From JBDTSW01 sp963758845 (GTDB lineage Bacteria; Actinomycetota; Thermoleophilia; Solirubrobacterales; 70-9): DNA of 64,000 bases. This document shows positions 30,816-40,389 of this stretch, one piece after another (the first letter of the stretch is position 1; every line of letters begins with the position of its first letter). The stretch is taken from NCBI GenBank assembly GCA_963758845.1, contig CAVWWX010000002.1, forward strand, positions 2,542,001-2,606,000, written 5' to 3'. Made by a program: the position numbers and the translations under genes. The notes under the pieces are model-generated. The model did no database searches. It saw only the letters and a list, made by a program, of their open reading frames with translations, and had not been told where the DNA came from.

Positions 30816-31853
30816 GTGGCCGACAAGTCCGCAGCGATCGCGAGAGGGCTCGACAGCGCCTACGAGGGCGCCGCCATGAGGGACGTGGACCTCGCGGAGG
30901 CCCGCCTGATCGTGTTCTCCGATCAGCATCGCGGGGCCCGCGACGCCGCCGATGACTTCCGCCGCTGCGAGCGCGCCTACTGCGCCGCGCTGGGGCATTA
31001 CCTCGAGGCCGGCCACACCCTGTTCGCCGTCGGCGACGTGGAGGAGCTGTGGGAGTGCACGCCCGAAGAGTCGCTTGGCGCCTATCCCGACGCGCTCGCC
31101 CTGGAGGCCGAGTTCCACGCGGCCGGCCGCCTGCACCGCTTCTTCGGCAACCACGACGACCACTGGGCCGACGAGCGCCAGGTGGCAAGGCACCTGCACG
31201 GCCAGTTCCCCGGATTGCTGATCCACGAGGCGATGCGCCTGCGGCTGCTGCGCTCGGGGGAGGAGGTGGGCGAGATCGTCTTCGCCCACGGCCATCAGGG
31301 GACCACGGGCAGCTCCTGGCTCTCGCGCCTGGTCCTGCGCTACATCTGGCGGCCCCTTCAGCGCCGGATCGACTTCGGCTCGGTCACCCCGGCAAGCGAC
31401 TGGGACCTTCGCCGCCAGCACGACGCCTCGATGTTCGCCTGGGCGCAGGCGCACCCGGCCCGCCCGATCCTGATTACCGGCCACACCCACCGGCCGGTCT
31501 TCGCGAGCAGCCGTCCGCCGGTGCCACGCCGGCGCCCGGAGGCGACGGTCGCCGAGGACCTCGAGGAGGCCCGCCGCCTGGGCCAGGCGTCGGCCGTGGC
31601 CGAGCTGCGCTCCGAGCTCGAGCTGATCCGCGCCGAGGGGCGGCGGGGCGATCCCCCGCCCCTCCCGATCCAGCCCCCCTGCTACTTCAACACCGGCGCC
31701 TGCTCGTTCGCCGACGGCGACGTGACCGGCCTCGAGCTCGCCGACGGCACGATCCGCCTCGTGCGCTGGCTGGACGACTCCGACGATCCCCACCCGAAGG
31801 TCCTGGTGGAGGACTCCCTGGCGGACATCCTCGCCCAGGTGCGGAGCCCCTAG
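30816..31853 (+). CDS. calcineurin-like metallophosphoesterase
   Basis: This 345-residue protein has all the metal motifs of the superfamily: IVFSDQHRG (D-x-H), AVGDVEELW (GDxx[DE]), FFGNHDDHW (GNHD), FAHGHQ, and ITGHTHRPVF (GHxH). The spacing is normal for bacterial UDP-diacylglucosamine-hydrolase-like or general phosphoesterases, and the substrate cannot be assigned. Residues 230-275 are an Arg/Glu-rich insertion. Its stop overlaps the convergent GMC gene's stop by four bases. Confidence 0.88.
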   Translation: MADKSAAIARGLDSAYEGAAMRDVDLAEARLIVFSDQHRGARDAADDFRRCERAYCAALGHYLEAGHTLFAVGDVEELWECTPEESLGAYPDALALEAEFHAAGRLHRFFGNHDDHWADERQVARHLHGQFPGLLIHEAMRLRLLRSGEEVGEIVFAHGHQGTTGSSWLSRLVLRYIWRPLQRRIDFGSVTPASDWDLRRQHDASMFAWAQAHPARPILITGHTHRPVFASSRPPVPRRRPEATVAEDLEEARRLGQASAVAELRSELELIRAEGRRGDPPPLPIQPPCYFNTGACSFADGDVTGLELADGTIRLVRWLDDSDDPHPKVLVEDSLADILAQVRSP

Positions 31854-34241
31854 GCCGCCGCCGAGATCAGCGGCGCGGCGCGGCTGGCCAGCGCCATCAC
31901 CGTGAGCTGCGGGTTGACCCCGATCGTCGTCGGGAACACCGAGGCGTCGCAGAGGTAGAGGTTCTCCATGCCGTGGATCCGGAAGGTGGCCGGATCGACC
32001 ACCGAGGCGGAGGGGTCGGTCCCCAGCGCGTTGCCGCCCTGGGGGTGGCCGGTCCCGAGCTGGATGTCGGACGAGTCGCGCACCAACTCGGTCAGCCGGT
32101 CGAGCTGGTCCGCCGTGGAGAACGAGTGATATTCGAAGGTCGCGGGCATCACCCGCCTGGCGCCGGCCTCGAGGTAGACGCGCCCGGCGATCTTGAGCCC
32201 CTCCAGCAGCCGCTCGAGGTCCTCGCCCTTAGGCGTGTAGACGACATCCGCGCCGCCCAGCAGGGCCTTCTCGACCTTCGCGTTGCTCGCGCTGCCGACG
32301 ATCACCCCGGTCGCCGCCATGTGCGCGTAGCGGAGCATGTTCCGGCGGTGGTCGCCGAACCACCCTGGCATCGCTAGCGCCTGGGAGAGGACCGGGTTGA
32401 ACCAGGTCTCCATCACGTAGTCCGGGACGCCGCTGGGCCGGTAGACGTGCGTGATCTGAAGCCCGGCGTAGTTGTCCAGGCGCTCGTCGAACTCGGCCGT
32501 GATCGGCGAGCCGATGTTGAAGCCCAGCCCGGTGCCGACTGCCGCCCCGCCCACGCCGCTTCGCCCCAGCAGGTAGCTGGAGCTGACCGCCCCGGCGGCG
32601 ACCACGTAGCGGTCGGCCTTCACGCTCACCTTGCCGCCGTTCGCCCGGCAGGAGATGCCCTCGACACGGCCGCCGGCGACGTCGATCCCCTCGGCCTCGC
32701 ACTCGGAGACGATCCGAAGCCATCCCGGGCCGCCCATCGCCTGCGCCTGGGGCAGAAGGGTGTCGAGCATCGAGAGCTTGCGCCCGTAGGCACAGCCGAT
32801 GTTGCAGTAGCCGCAGCCCAGGCAGTCACGGATGTTGGCCGCCACGGGCTCGAACACCCGGGCGTCGGACTCGAGCTCGAGCGCCTTCACGCCCTCGAGG
32901 AACTTCGAGACCCCACGGGCGAAAACGGCCTCCGGCTGGGTCTTGATCTCGAGCAGCTCCGAGACCCGGTCGAGGTCGCCCTCGAACCCCGCGAGCGCCC
33001 CGCCGCAGCGTGAGTCCCAGACCTCGAGGATCTCCTCGGGGGTGCGGATCGAGACCGCGTTGTTGATCACCGTGGTACCCCCCACACACATGCCCTGAAG
33101 GACCTGGAGGCGGAAGTCGCGCGCGAGCTGAACGGCGCCGTCGCGGTAGAGCCGGGCCAGCATCTCGGCCTCGTCCTCGGTGAAGTCGGCCGGGTCCTCG
33201 TGGCGCCCGCGCTCGACCATGACGACGCGGTGCCCGTCCGCCACCAGCCGGTGCGCGATCACGCCCGCGGCGGCACCCGAGCCGACGATCGCCACGTCGG
33301 CCTCCAGCACGTCCTCGCGCAGCTTCGGCGCGGGCTCGACCCGCAGCCCGCCCGGACGCTTTCGCAGCGACGGGTCGTACCCGGGGCGGGCGGAGAACGG
33401 CACGTAGCCCACCTCCTCCCAGGTGGCGGGATCGCCGTAGTAGCCCAGGTAGACCATCTGCTGGGCGATCCGGATCATGCCCTGCACCAGCCAACGCCGC
33501 AGCGAGCCGATCCGCCGCCGCGCGACGTCCCCGCGGAAGCGCCGCTCGAGGAACGCCAGGCGCTCGTCGGCCGCCATCAGATTGAACGGCTGGCGCAGGA
33601 ACGCGAGCGGGTAGAGGTTGATGCCGCTGAGCGCCAGGCGGACGATCCACTTGCGACGGGCGTCGAAGCGCTGGAGGTAGGCCTCGACGTTCATCGCGAC
33701 GCGCTCGGGGGCGAGCGTCTGGGCATCGCGGCCCAACACCGCCTCGGCCAACGAGGCCAGGGTCCGGAACTGGCCCACCCCCAGATAGCGGATGCCGTAC
33801 CTCGCCCGGAACGCGCGGCGGTGAAGCCACCCATAGAGCACGGCCAGGCCGCCCTCGAACAGGATCCCGCCCCACACGATCGTCTGGATCGAGGTGTCGA
33901 TCCCGAGGACGGTGACCGGCCGGTCGATCTCGCCCCAGATCAGCATCGCAGCGCCGGCGACCGCCCACAGCGCCGAGCGCGGCGACCAGCACCGAGACGA
34001 GGCGCTCGTGGCGGCGGACGTCGGCAGCCGCGACGAAGCAGAGGCCCGCCAGCATCCCGGCCTTCACGAACGAGCCGGCCACGAACGGCAGTTGCGCCCA
34101 GTCCGACGACGAGCCGATCAGCGCGGGCAGCAGATAGATCAGCGTCTCGGCGGCGGAGCAGACGGCGAAGATCCGAAGCCCCAGCCTCAGCAGCCTCTCC
34201 TCGGCCGTCAGCTCGGGACTTTCGGGGGCCGCCGCCGCCAC
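31850..34241 (-). CDS. GMC-family flavin oxidoreductase with membrane N-terminus (frameshifted)
   Basis: The main frame (31850-33946, 698 residues) has an FAD-binding motif VAIVGSGAAAGVIAHRLVADG (about 230), a Cys motif CLGCGYCNIGCAYG that many bacterial GMC enzymes carry, and the GMC C-terminal signature with His and Asn (GTGHPQGGNALG and GVNPQLT). Residues 1-200 hold spans and a gluconate-dehydrogenase-subunit-like region. In the next frame, 33960-34241 codes a matching membrane N-terminus from a GTG at 34241 (LRIFAVCSAAETLIYLLPAL). The two frames join around 33970-33990, so one base is probably wrong or lost. The gene begins one base after the PPK2 stop. Substrate unknown. Confidence 0.85.
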
Positions 34242-34242
34242 G

Positions 34243-35013
34243 TCAGTCCTCCTCGAGCGGCTCCGGTGGGTCCATGCCCCACTCGCGCATCCCCTGCTCG
34301 ATCCGCTCGATCACCGTCTCGACGACGCTGACGCGGGCGAACCGCTTCGACTCGGCGGCGATCAGGTGCCAGGGGGCGACGGGCTGATCGGTGCGGGCGA
34401 TCATGTCCTCCACGGCCTCGACGTACGCCGCGCGATTCTCGCGGTTGCGCCAATCCTCGTCGGTCAGCTTCCAGGCCTTCAGCGGCTCCTTCTCGCGGCG
34501 CTTGAAGCGCTTCAGCTGCTCCTCCTCGGAGATGTGGAGCCAGAACTTGACGAGGACCATCCCGTCGTCGGCCAGCGCCTTCTCGAAGTTGTTGATCTCG
34601 TCGTAGGCCCGTAGCCACTGTTCGCGCGTAGCGAACTCCTCGACCCGCTCCACCAGCACGCGCCCGTACCAGGTGCGATCGAACACGGCCATGCCGCCGG
34701 CCCCCGGCAGCGACGGCCAGAACCGCCAGAGGAACTGGTGGCGCTTCTCGTCGGCCGTCGGCGCCGCGAACTGCACGACGCGCACGTGCCGCGGGTCCAT
34801 CGGAGCGACCAGGCGCTTGATCGCGCCGCCCTTGCCCGAGGCGTCCCAGCCCTCGAACAGCACGCACAGCGGCGGGCCGATCTTCTTCTTGCCGATCTGC
34901 CCGCCCAGGGTCAGGCGCAGCTGGGCGAGGCGCTCCCAGGCCCGGTCGAGCTGGCGCGACTCATCCTTGCGGCTGAGCGACTGCGACAGGTCCAGCTCCT
35001 CGAGGCGGCCCAT
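34243..35013 (-). CDS. ppk2: polyphosphate kinase 2 family protein
   Basis: The protein has 256 residues. Walker A reads FEGWDASGKGGAIKRL (about 52-67), the conserved Arg/His region follows (DPRHVRVVQFAAPT, HQFLWRFWPSLP), then Walker B-type FDRTWYGRVLVERV and the lid region with KRREKEPLKAWKLTDEDWRNRE. PPK2 enzymes move phosphate between polyphosphate and nucleotides; whether this one acts on NMP or NDP cannot be told from motifs alone. It lies upstream of the GMC gene, probably in one operon. Confidence 0.93.
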   Translation of the reverse strand: MGRLEELDLSQSLSRKDESRQLDRAWERLAQLRLTLGGQIGKKKIGPPLCVLFEGWDASGKGGAIKRLVAPMDPRHVRVVQFAAPTADEKRHQFLWRFWPSLPGAGGMAVFDRTWYGRVLVERVEEFATREQWLRAYDEINNFEKALADDGMVLVKFWLHISEEEQLKRFKRREKEPLKAWKLTDEDWRNRENRAAYVEAVEDMIARTDQPVAPWHLIAAESKRFARVSVVETVIERIEQGMREWGMDPPEPLEED

Positions 35014-35038
35014 TCCGCCTCCGATCCTCTCAGAACGC

Positions 35039-35281
35039 TCAGAACGGGGAGTTCGAGCTGGAGAAGTCGTTGGCCTCGAACTGGAACAGCAGGACGGCGC
35101 CGATGATCAGGGCGATCCCGATCACGACGGCGATGGGGAACTTGGCCGACTGCCCCCACATCGCGACCAGGAAGCCGAGGGCGAACAGGCCCAGGTACGG
35201 GGCGAGGTCCGACACGGTGCGCAGGGCCGCCGGCGAGCTGAGGATCTCAATCGCGAACGCGATCATGGTCGGCATTATCAT
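35039..35281 (-). CDS. small two-span membrane protein
   Basis: The frame of 80 codons gives two hydrophobic segments (LAPYLGLFALGFLVAMWG and FPIAVVIGIALIIGAVLLF) and a short polar tail (EANDFSSSNSPF). No family recognised. The first start is only eight bases from the divergent gene at 35290, so an internal ATG may be used. It precedes PPK2 by 25 bases and may share its transcript. Confidence 0.65.
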   Translation of the reverse strand: MIMPTMIAFAIEILSSPAALRTVSDLAPYLGLFALGFLVAMWGQSAKFPIAVVIGIALIIGAVLLFQFEANDFSSSNSPF

Positions 35282-35289
35282 CGGCCGGG

Positions 35290-36204
35290 ATGTCGAGTTC
35301 GATCAACTCGGTTGCGGACGTGCGCGAAGGGCTCGCCGAGGTCGGCTATCTGGCCGACGAATCCGCGGCCCTCGTCGCCTATCTGGCCCAGCAGCTGGGC
35401 AAGCCCGTGCTGGTCGAAGGGCCGGCCGGAGTGGGCAAGACCGAGCTCGCCAAGGCGATCTCCCGTGCGTCCGGACGCGAGCTGATCCGCCTCCAGTGCT
35501 ACGAGGGCCTCGACGAGGCCAAGGCGCTTTACGAGTGGAACTACCGCAAGCAGCTCCTGCGGATCCAGGCGGAGACCCAGCAGGAGGCGGCCAGCGGCTG
35601 GGAGGCCACGCGAGGCGACATCTTCGGCGAGGAGTTCCTGCTGACGCGCCCGCTCCTGGCGGCGATCGCCTCGGCCGAGCCGGTCGTGCTGCTGATCGAC
35701 GAGATCGACAAGACCGACCAGGAGTTCGAGGCGATGCTGCTCGAGGTCCTCTCCGACTTCCAGATCTCGATCCCCGAGCTGGGAGTGATCGAGGCGCGAA
35801 CGCATCCCGTCGTCGTCCTGACCTCGAACAACTCCCGCGAGCTCACCGAGGCGCTCAAGCGCCGCTGCCTCTACCTGTGGCTGGACTATCCGGAGGTCGA
35901 GCGCGAGGTCGAGATCGTGCGGCTCCACGCTCCCGAGCTCGACGAGACGCTCGCCCGGCGGATGGTCGAGGTGATCCACATGGTCCGCGACCTGGACCTG
36001 AAGAAGCCGCCGTCGATCGCCGAGTCGGTCGACTGGGCTCGGGCGCTGCTCTTGCTGGGCGCCGAGGACATCGACCGCGACGTGTTCGAGAGCACCATGA
36101 GCATCATCGTCAAGCACCGCACCGACATCGACCTCGTGGCCGAGCGGGTCGGGGTGAAGCTCTCGCCCGAGGGCACCCTGGATCTCGGCGCCGCGAGCGG
36201 CTGA
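35290..36204 (+). CDS. MoxR-type AAA ATPase (CoxD-like)
   Basis: The protein has 304 residues with Walker A EGPAGVGKTELAKAI (about 43-57), Walker B VVLLIDEIDKTD (about 135), sensor 1 VVLTSNNSRELTEAL and an Arg finger region (LKRRCLYLWLDYP). This is the MoxR/CoxD subgroup, chaperone-like ATPases that work with VWA-domain partners to insert metals or cofactors. The next gene, nine bases on, is such a VWA partner. No carbon monoxide dehydrogenase genes are in the window. Confidence 0.93.
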   Translation: MSSSINSVADVREGLAEVGYLADESAALVAYLAQQLGKPVLVEGPAGVGKTELAKAISRASGRELIRLQCYEGLDEAKALYEWNYRKQLLRIQAETQQEAASGWEATRGDIFGEEFLLTRPLLAAIASAEPVVLLIDEIDKTDQEFEAMLLEVLSDFQISIPELGVIEARTHPVVVLTSNNSRELTEALKRRCLYLWLDYPEVEREVEIVRLHAPELDETLARRMVEVIHMVRDLDLKKPPSIAESVDWARALLLLGAEDIDRDVFESTMSIIVKHRTDIDLVAERVGVKLSPEGTLDLGAASG

Positions 36205-36213
36205 GCCCGCCCC

Positions 36214-37608
36214 GTGGCCGTCACGCCGGCCTTCGAGGCGGACCTCCCCCCCGGGCTGGCGCCACGGCTGATCGCCTTCTGCGAGCAGCTTCGAAGCGAG
36301 GGGCTGGCGGTGGGGACGTCCGAGATCCTCGACGCCTTCGAGGCGCTCGAGCACGTGCCGTGGACGAACCCCGAGGACTTCCGCGAGGCCCTCGCCGCCA
36401 CCGTCGCCAAGTCCCAGGAGGACCGCCGCGTCTTCGAGCTGCTCTTCGATCGCTTCTTCTTCCGGGTCGCCGAGGCCGAGGCGCTGGCGCAGGGCGTCGG
36501 TGAGGGCCAGCGCCACGAGGGCACCGAGCGGCTCGACCTCGACCAGCTGCGCGAGGCCATCCGCCAGGCGATCATGGCGGGTAACGATGGCGAGATGCGC
36601 GACCTGGCGCGCCTGGCGATCGCCGCCTTCGGCCGCCGCGGCGAGGGATCGGGCGTGGTGGGGGTGGACGTCCAGCGGATCCGCCGCTCGCTTGGCCTCC
36701 AAACCCAGAGCCGGGCGACCGACAGCGCCGCCGATACGCCGGTGCTCGATCGCGAGGCGATCAACCGCTTCGAGCGCCACCTTCGCCGCGAGCTCGAGCG
36801 CGGGCTGATCGAGCGCACCGAGAAGCTGCCGCCCTCGCGGCCGCTCGCCGAGCTCGACCGCGCGCTGCCGACCAGCCCTACCCAGGACCTCTCGGCGGTC
36901 CACCGCGCGGTCGCCCAGCTCAAGCGGCGCCTCGCGACGGCCGGCCAGGAGCAGCGCGGGCGACGCAAGGCCTCGGTCGTCGACATGCGCAGGACGATGC
37001 GGGCCTCGCTTGAGACCGGGGGCGTGCCGCTACGCCTGCGCCACCGGCCCAAGCGCCCGCGGCGGCCGGAGATCTACGTGCTCTGCGACGTCTCGACCTC
37101 CGTCACCTCGGCCAGCGTCTTCTTCCTGTCGGTGCTGCACGCGCTCCACGACTCGTTCCGCCGCCTGCGCAGCTTCGTCTTCATCGAGCGGATCTCCGAG
37201 GTGACCGACGTCTTCGAGCGCGAGCGCGACTTCCGCGAGATCTCCCAGAAGATCTCGCAGGAGGGCGGCGTGGCCGACGTCTCGGGCTACACGGACTACG
37301 GCAGGGTGTGGCTGGAGTTCGGCGAGCTGATCGCCGACGAGCTCGACCCCCGCTCGACGATCATCGTCCTCGGAGACGCCCGCACCAACGGCCGCGAACC
37401 CCACGCCGACGTCTTCGCGCGAGTCGCCGAGCGCTCGGGCCGCACTTTCTGGCTCAACCCCGAGCCGCGCCTCTACTGGAACTACGGCGACTCGGTCATG
37501 GCCGCCTACGAGCGCCACTGCACCGGCGCCTTCGAATGCTGGACCACCAGCCACCTCGAGAACTTCGTGAACGTGATCGCGGGCGGCCAGCCGGTCGAGC
37601 AGGCGTAG
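36214..37608 (+). CDS. CoxE-like VWA-domain protein
   Basis: The protein has 464 residues, starting at GTG. Residues 1-250 are helical and charged; from about 285 comes a VWA domain with an altered metal site (YVLCDVSTSVTSASVFFLSVLHAL, then DYGRVWLEFGELI, then IIVLGDARTNG). It ends ECWTTSHLENFVNVIAGG. CoxE-type proteins pair with MoxR ATPases (here the gene just upstream) to mature a large enzyme. The target is not encoded nearby. Confidence 0.9.
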   Translation: MAVTPAFEADLPPGLAPRLIAFCEQLRSEGLAVGTSEILDAFEALEHVPWTNPEDFREALAATVAKSQEDRRVFELLFDRFFFRVAEAEALAQGVGEGQRHEGTERLDLDQLREAIRQAIMAGNDGEMRDLARLAIAAFGRRGEGSGVVGVDVQRIRRSLGLQTQSRATDSAADTPVLDREAINRFERHLRRELERGLIERTEKLPPSRPLAELDRALPTSPTQDLSAVHRAVAQLKRRLATAGQEQRGRRKASVVDMRRTMRASLETGGVPLRLRHRPKRPRRPEIYVLCDVSTSVTSASVFFLSVLHALHDSFRRLRSFVFIERISEVTDVFERERDFREISQKISQEGGVADVSGYTDYGRVWLEFGELIADELDPRSTIIVLGDARTNGREPHADVFARVAERSGRTFWLNPEPRLYWNYGDSVMAAYERHCTGAFECWTTSHLENFVNVIAGGQPVEQA

Positions 37609-37668
37609 CGCGGGCGATAACGTCGGGCTGTCGGGCGGTCCGCAGGCATCTAGACTCCCGCGGGTAAT

Positions 37669-37767
37669 CAGGGGGGCTCGCAGGCAAGCGGGCTGAGATT
37701 GCGCCTCTGGGAGCACCCACCCGGCGCCGACCCTCGGAACCTGTCGCGGTAATGCGCGCGGAGGGAA
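37669..37767 (+). promoter_or_regulatory. TPP (thiamine) riboswitch
   Basis: The conserved parts of the THI element are present in order: GGGGGCTCG...GGGCTGAGATTGCGCC (the CTGAGA internal loop), CCGACCCTCGGAACCTGTC (ACCTG motif), GGTAATGCGCGCGGAGGGAA (the GTAATnC...GAGGGA end). The last motif contains the Shine-Dalgarno sequence of the gene at 37770, so binding of thiamine pyrophosphate can block translation directly. Confidence 0.95.
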
Positions 37768-37769
37768 CG

Positions 37770-38528
37770 ATGAGCGAGCAAGGCGAGGCCGTCGAGCTGA
37801 CCGGAGCCGGGTTCGGCTTCGGTGACCTCGAGGTGCTGGCCGGCGTCGATCTTCACGCCGAGCCCGGTGAGGTCGTCGCGCTGGTGGGCCCGTCGGGCTG
37901 CGGAAAGTCGACGCTGCTGGAGCTGGTGGCGGGCCTGCGCGCGCCGGGGCGGGGCCGGGTGGAAGTCGGTGGCCAGGCCGCCTCCGAGCTGCGCCACGCG
38001 GCGTTGATGCCTCAGCACGACTCCCTCCTGCCGTGGCTCGACGCCACGGGGAACGCCGCCCTGGCGCCCCGTAATCGAGGCGTGCGCAAGGCGGAAGCGC
38101 GAGCCGAGGGGGCCGAGCTGCTGCGCCGCTTCGGCCTGGAGGAATTCCTCGACTCCCCTCCCTCCAACCTTTCGGGTGGGATGCGCCAGCGGGTTGCGTT
38201 CGCCCGGACCCTGCTGTCGGGCAAGCCGGTGCTGGCGCTCGACGAGCCCTTCGCCTCGCTCGACGCGATCACCCGCGCCCAGATGCAGGAGTGGCTGGCC
38301 GGCGCGCTGGCCGCCGAGGGCCGCACGGTCATCCTCGTGAGCCACGACGTCGAGGAGTCGCTCTACCTGGCCGACAGAGTGCTGGTGCTGTCGCCGCGCC
38401 CCGCGGGCGTCGTCGCCGAGGTCGCCTCCCCCGCCCCGCGCTCGCTTCCCCGCGCCGCCGCCGTTGCCGACCCCGCGTTCGTGGACGCGCGCGGACGGGC
38501 GATGGCGGCGCTTGGAGGGACCGCGTGA
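37770..38528 (+). CDS. thiamine-precursor ABC transporter, ATP-binding protein
   Basis: The protein has 252 residues from the ATG at 37770 (GGAGGGAA from the riboswitch as ribosome site). Walker A VGPSGCGKSTLLELVAG, Q loop LMPQHDSLLPWL, signature LSGGMRQRVAFARTLL, Walker B VLALDEPFASLD, and H loop ILVSHDVEES are all intact. The riboswitch just upstream and the binding protein downstream point to uptake of a thiamine precursor such as a pyrimidine. Its TGA overlaps the next start (GTGA). Confidence 0.93.
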   Translation: MSEQGEAVELTGAGFGFGDLEVLAGVDLHAEPGEVVALVGPSGCGKSTLLELVAGLRAPGRGRVEVGGQAASELRHAALMPQHDSLLPWLDATGNAALAPRNRGVRKAEARAEGAELLRRFGLEEFLDSPPSNLSGGMRQRVAFARTLLSGKPVLALDEPFASLDAITRAQMQEWLAGALAAEGRTVILVSHDVEESLYLADRVLVLSPRPAGVVAEVASPAPRSLPRAAAVADPAFVDARGRAMAALGGTA

Positions 38529-39307
38529 GGGCCCGCGCGCTCACCTGGCTGGCGCCGCTCGCCGTTGTGATCGTGCTGCTCACCGCCTGGCAGCTCGCTG
38601 CCAAGTGGGACGTCCTCGCCGACGCGCTCGACATCGAGCCGTTCCTGGTCCCCGCCCCCAGCGAGATCGCCGAGTCGCTTTGGGAGGACCGCGAGCTCCT
38701 CGCCGACAACGCGTGGGTGACGATCCAGGAGGTGGTCGCGGGCCTGGCCCTCGCGCTCGCGCTCGGATTCGCCCTCGCCGTCGTCCTGCACCTCTCGCCG
38801 GTGCTGCGCCGCGCGTTCTACCCGCTGCTCGTCGCCTCCCAGACGGTGCCCGTGATCGCGATCGCCCCGATCCTGATCGTCTGGTTCGGCTTCGGGATCG
38901 GGCCGAAGCTGGCGATCATCGCCCTGGTCTGCTTCTTCCCGGTCACGGTCAACACGCTCGACGGCCTGCGCTCGGTCGACCCGGCGCTGGTCCGGATGAT
39001 GCGAACGCTCGACGCCGGGCGAGCGCGGATCCTGAGGGCTGTCGAGGCCCCCTCCGCCCTGCCCTTCTTCTTCAGCGGGGCGAAGGTGGCAGCCGCCATC
39101 GCGGTCATCGGCGCCGTCTTCGGCGAGTGGTCGGGCGCCAACCAGGGCCTCGGGCACCTGATCCTCATCTCGCAGGCCCAGCTTCAGACCGCGCGGGTCT
39201 TCGCCGCGGTCGTGGTCCTCTCGGTGATCGCGATCGCCCTGGTGGGACTGCTTGCGCTGGCCCAGCGGCGCTTCGCGGGGTGGGCCCGAACTGAAGACAC
39301 GGGATAG
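38525..39307 (+). CDS. thiamine-precursor ABC transporter, permease
   Basis: The protein has 260 residues from the GTG at 38525. It has six predicted spans and the binding-protein-dependent transport signature near the second half (LDAGRARILRAVEAPSALPFFFSGAKVAAAIAVIGAVFGEW). This is the SsuC/ThiX type of permease. Coupled to the ATPase by a four-base overlap. Confidence 0.92.
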   Translation: MRARALTWLAPLAVVIVLLTAWQLAAKWDVLADALDIEPFLVPAPSEIAESLWEDRELLADNAWVTIQEVVAGLALALALGFALAVVLHLSPVLRRAFYPLLVASQTVPVIAIAPILIVWFGFGIGPKLAIIALVCFFPVTVNTLDGLRSVDPALVRMMRTLDAGRARILRAVEAPSALPFFFSGAKVAAAIAVIGAVFGEWSGANQGLGHLILISQAQLQTARVFAAVVVLSVIAIALVGLLALAQRRFAGWARTEDTG

Positions 39308-39315
39308 GAGGAACG

Positions 39316-40329
39316 GTGGGAGCAACGTCAAGTCGGGTCCGCTTGACAGCGATGGGCGCGGCGATCGCCCTGGCGCTCGCCGGCTGCGGTGAGAAGGAGG
39401 AAGGCGGCCGCGACGGCGCTGCGGCGCAGTCCGACGAGTTCACGGTCGCGCTCGACTTCTACGTGAACCCCGATCACGCCGGCATCTTCACCGCGCTCGA
39501 GCGCGGGGACTTCGAGGAGGCGGGGCTGGACGTGAAGACGCGGGTGCCCTCCGACCCCTCGGCCCCGATCCGCCAGGTGGCGGCGGGCCAGGCGGACCTG
39601 GCGATCTCCTACGAGCCCGAGGTTCTGCTGGCGCTGGATCAGGGCCTGCCGGTGAAGGCGGTCGGCGCGCTGGTGTCGCAGCCGCTGACGTCGCTGATCT
39701 CCCTCCCGGACGGCGGGATCGCCAAGCCCGCCGACCTCGCCGGCAAGCGGATCGCGACGGCGGGGATCCCGTACCAGACGGCCTTCCTCGAGGCCATCCT
39801 CGACCGCGAGGGGCTGAGTCCCGCCGACATCGAGCAGGTGGACGTCGGCCTGGGGCTGCTTCCGGCCGTGCTTTCGGGCGAGGCCGACGCGATGCTCGGC
39901 GGCTTCCTCAACGTCGAGGGCGTGGACCTCGAGCTTCGCGGCGAGAACCCCAAGGTGGTCCCGGTGGACGAGCTGGGCATCCCCACCTACGACGAGCTGG
40001 TCCTGGTCGCCAACACCGACCGGATCGAGGAGGACCCCGAGGCGATCCGCCTGTTCATCGCCGCGCTGGAGCGAGGGACCGACGCCGCGGCCGACGACCC
40101 GCAGGCAGCGACCGACGCGGTGCTCGCCGCCGGCGACGGGCTCGAGCCGAAGCTGACCGAGGCCGAGGTAAAGGAAACGCTCCCACTGCTCGTCGGCGAG
40201 GACGGCGAGCGATTCGGGTTGATGGACACCGCCGAGTGGAAGCGCTTCATCGCGTTCATGGCCGACGAGGGCCAGATCGCGCGGCGCCCGTCGACCGACG
40301 AGGTACTCACGAACGAGCTCCTGCCCTGA
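39316..40329 (+). CDS. thiamine-precursor ABC transporter, substrate-binding lipoprotein (ThiY/NMT1-like)
   Basis: The protein has 337 residues from a GTG. A lipobox (ALALAGC, about residue 25) anchors it outside the membrane. The fold is the NMT1/THI5 type: FTVALDFYVNPDHAGIFTALERGDFEEAGLDV at the start, RQVAAGQADLAISYEPEVLLALDQGLPVKAVG, and LAGKRIATAGIPYQTAF. In ThiY such domains bind formylaminopyrimidine. The riboswitch upstream supports a thiamine-related ligand, but the exact one is inferred. Confidence 0.92.
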   Translation: MGATSSRVRLTAMGAAIALALAGCGEKEEGGRDGAAAQSDEFTVALDFYVNPDHAGIFTALERGDFEEAGLDVKTRVPSDPSAPIRQVAAGQADLAISYEPEVLLALDQGLPVKAVGALVSQPLTSLISLPDGGIAKPADLAGKRIATAGIPYQTAFLEAILDREGLSPADIEQVDVGLGLLPAVLSGEADAMLGGFLNVEGVDLELRGENPKVVPVDELGIPTYDELVLVANTDRIEEDPEAIRLFIAALERGTDAAADDPQAATDAVLAAGDGLEPKLTEAEVKETLPLLVGEDGERFGLMDTAEWKRFIAFMADEGQIARRPSTDEVLTNELLP

Positions 40330-40389
40330 GCGATGAGTCTCCGCCCCGAATCCGGTCAATAGGGGTGAAAGAGAACGAAAGGAAGACCC

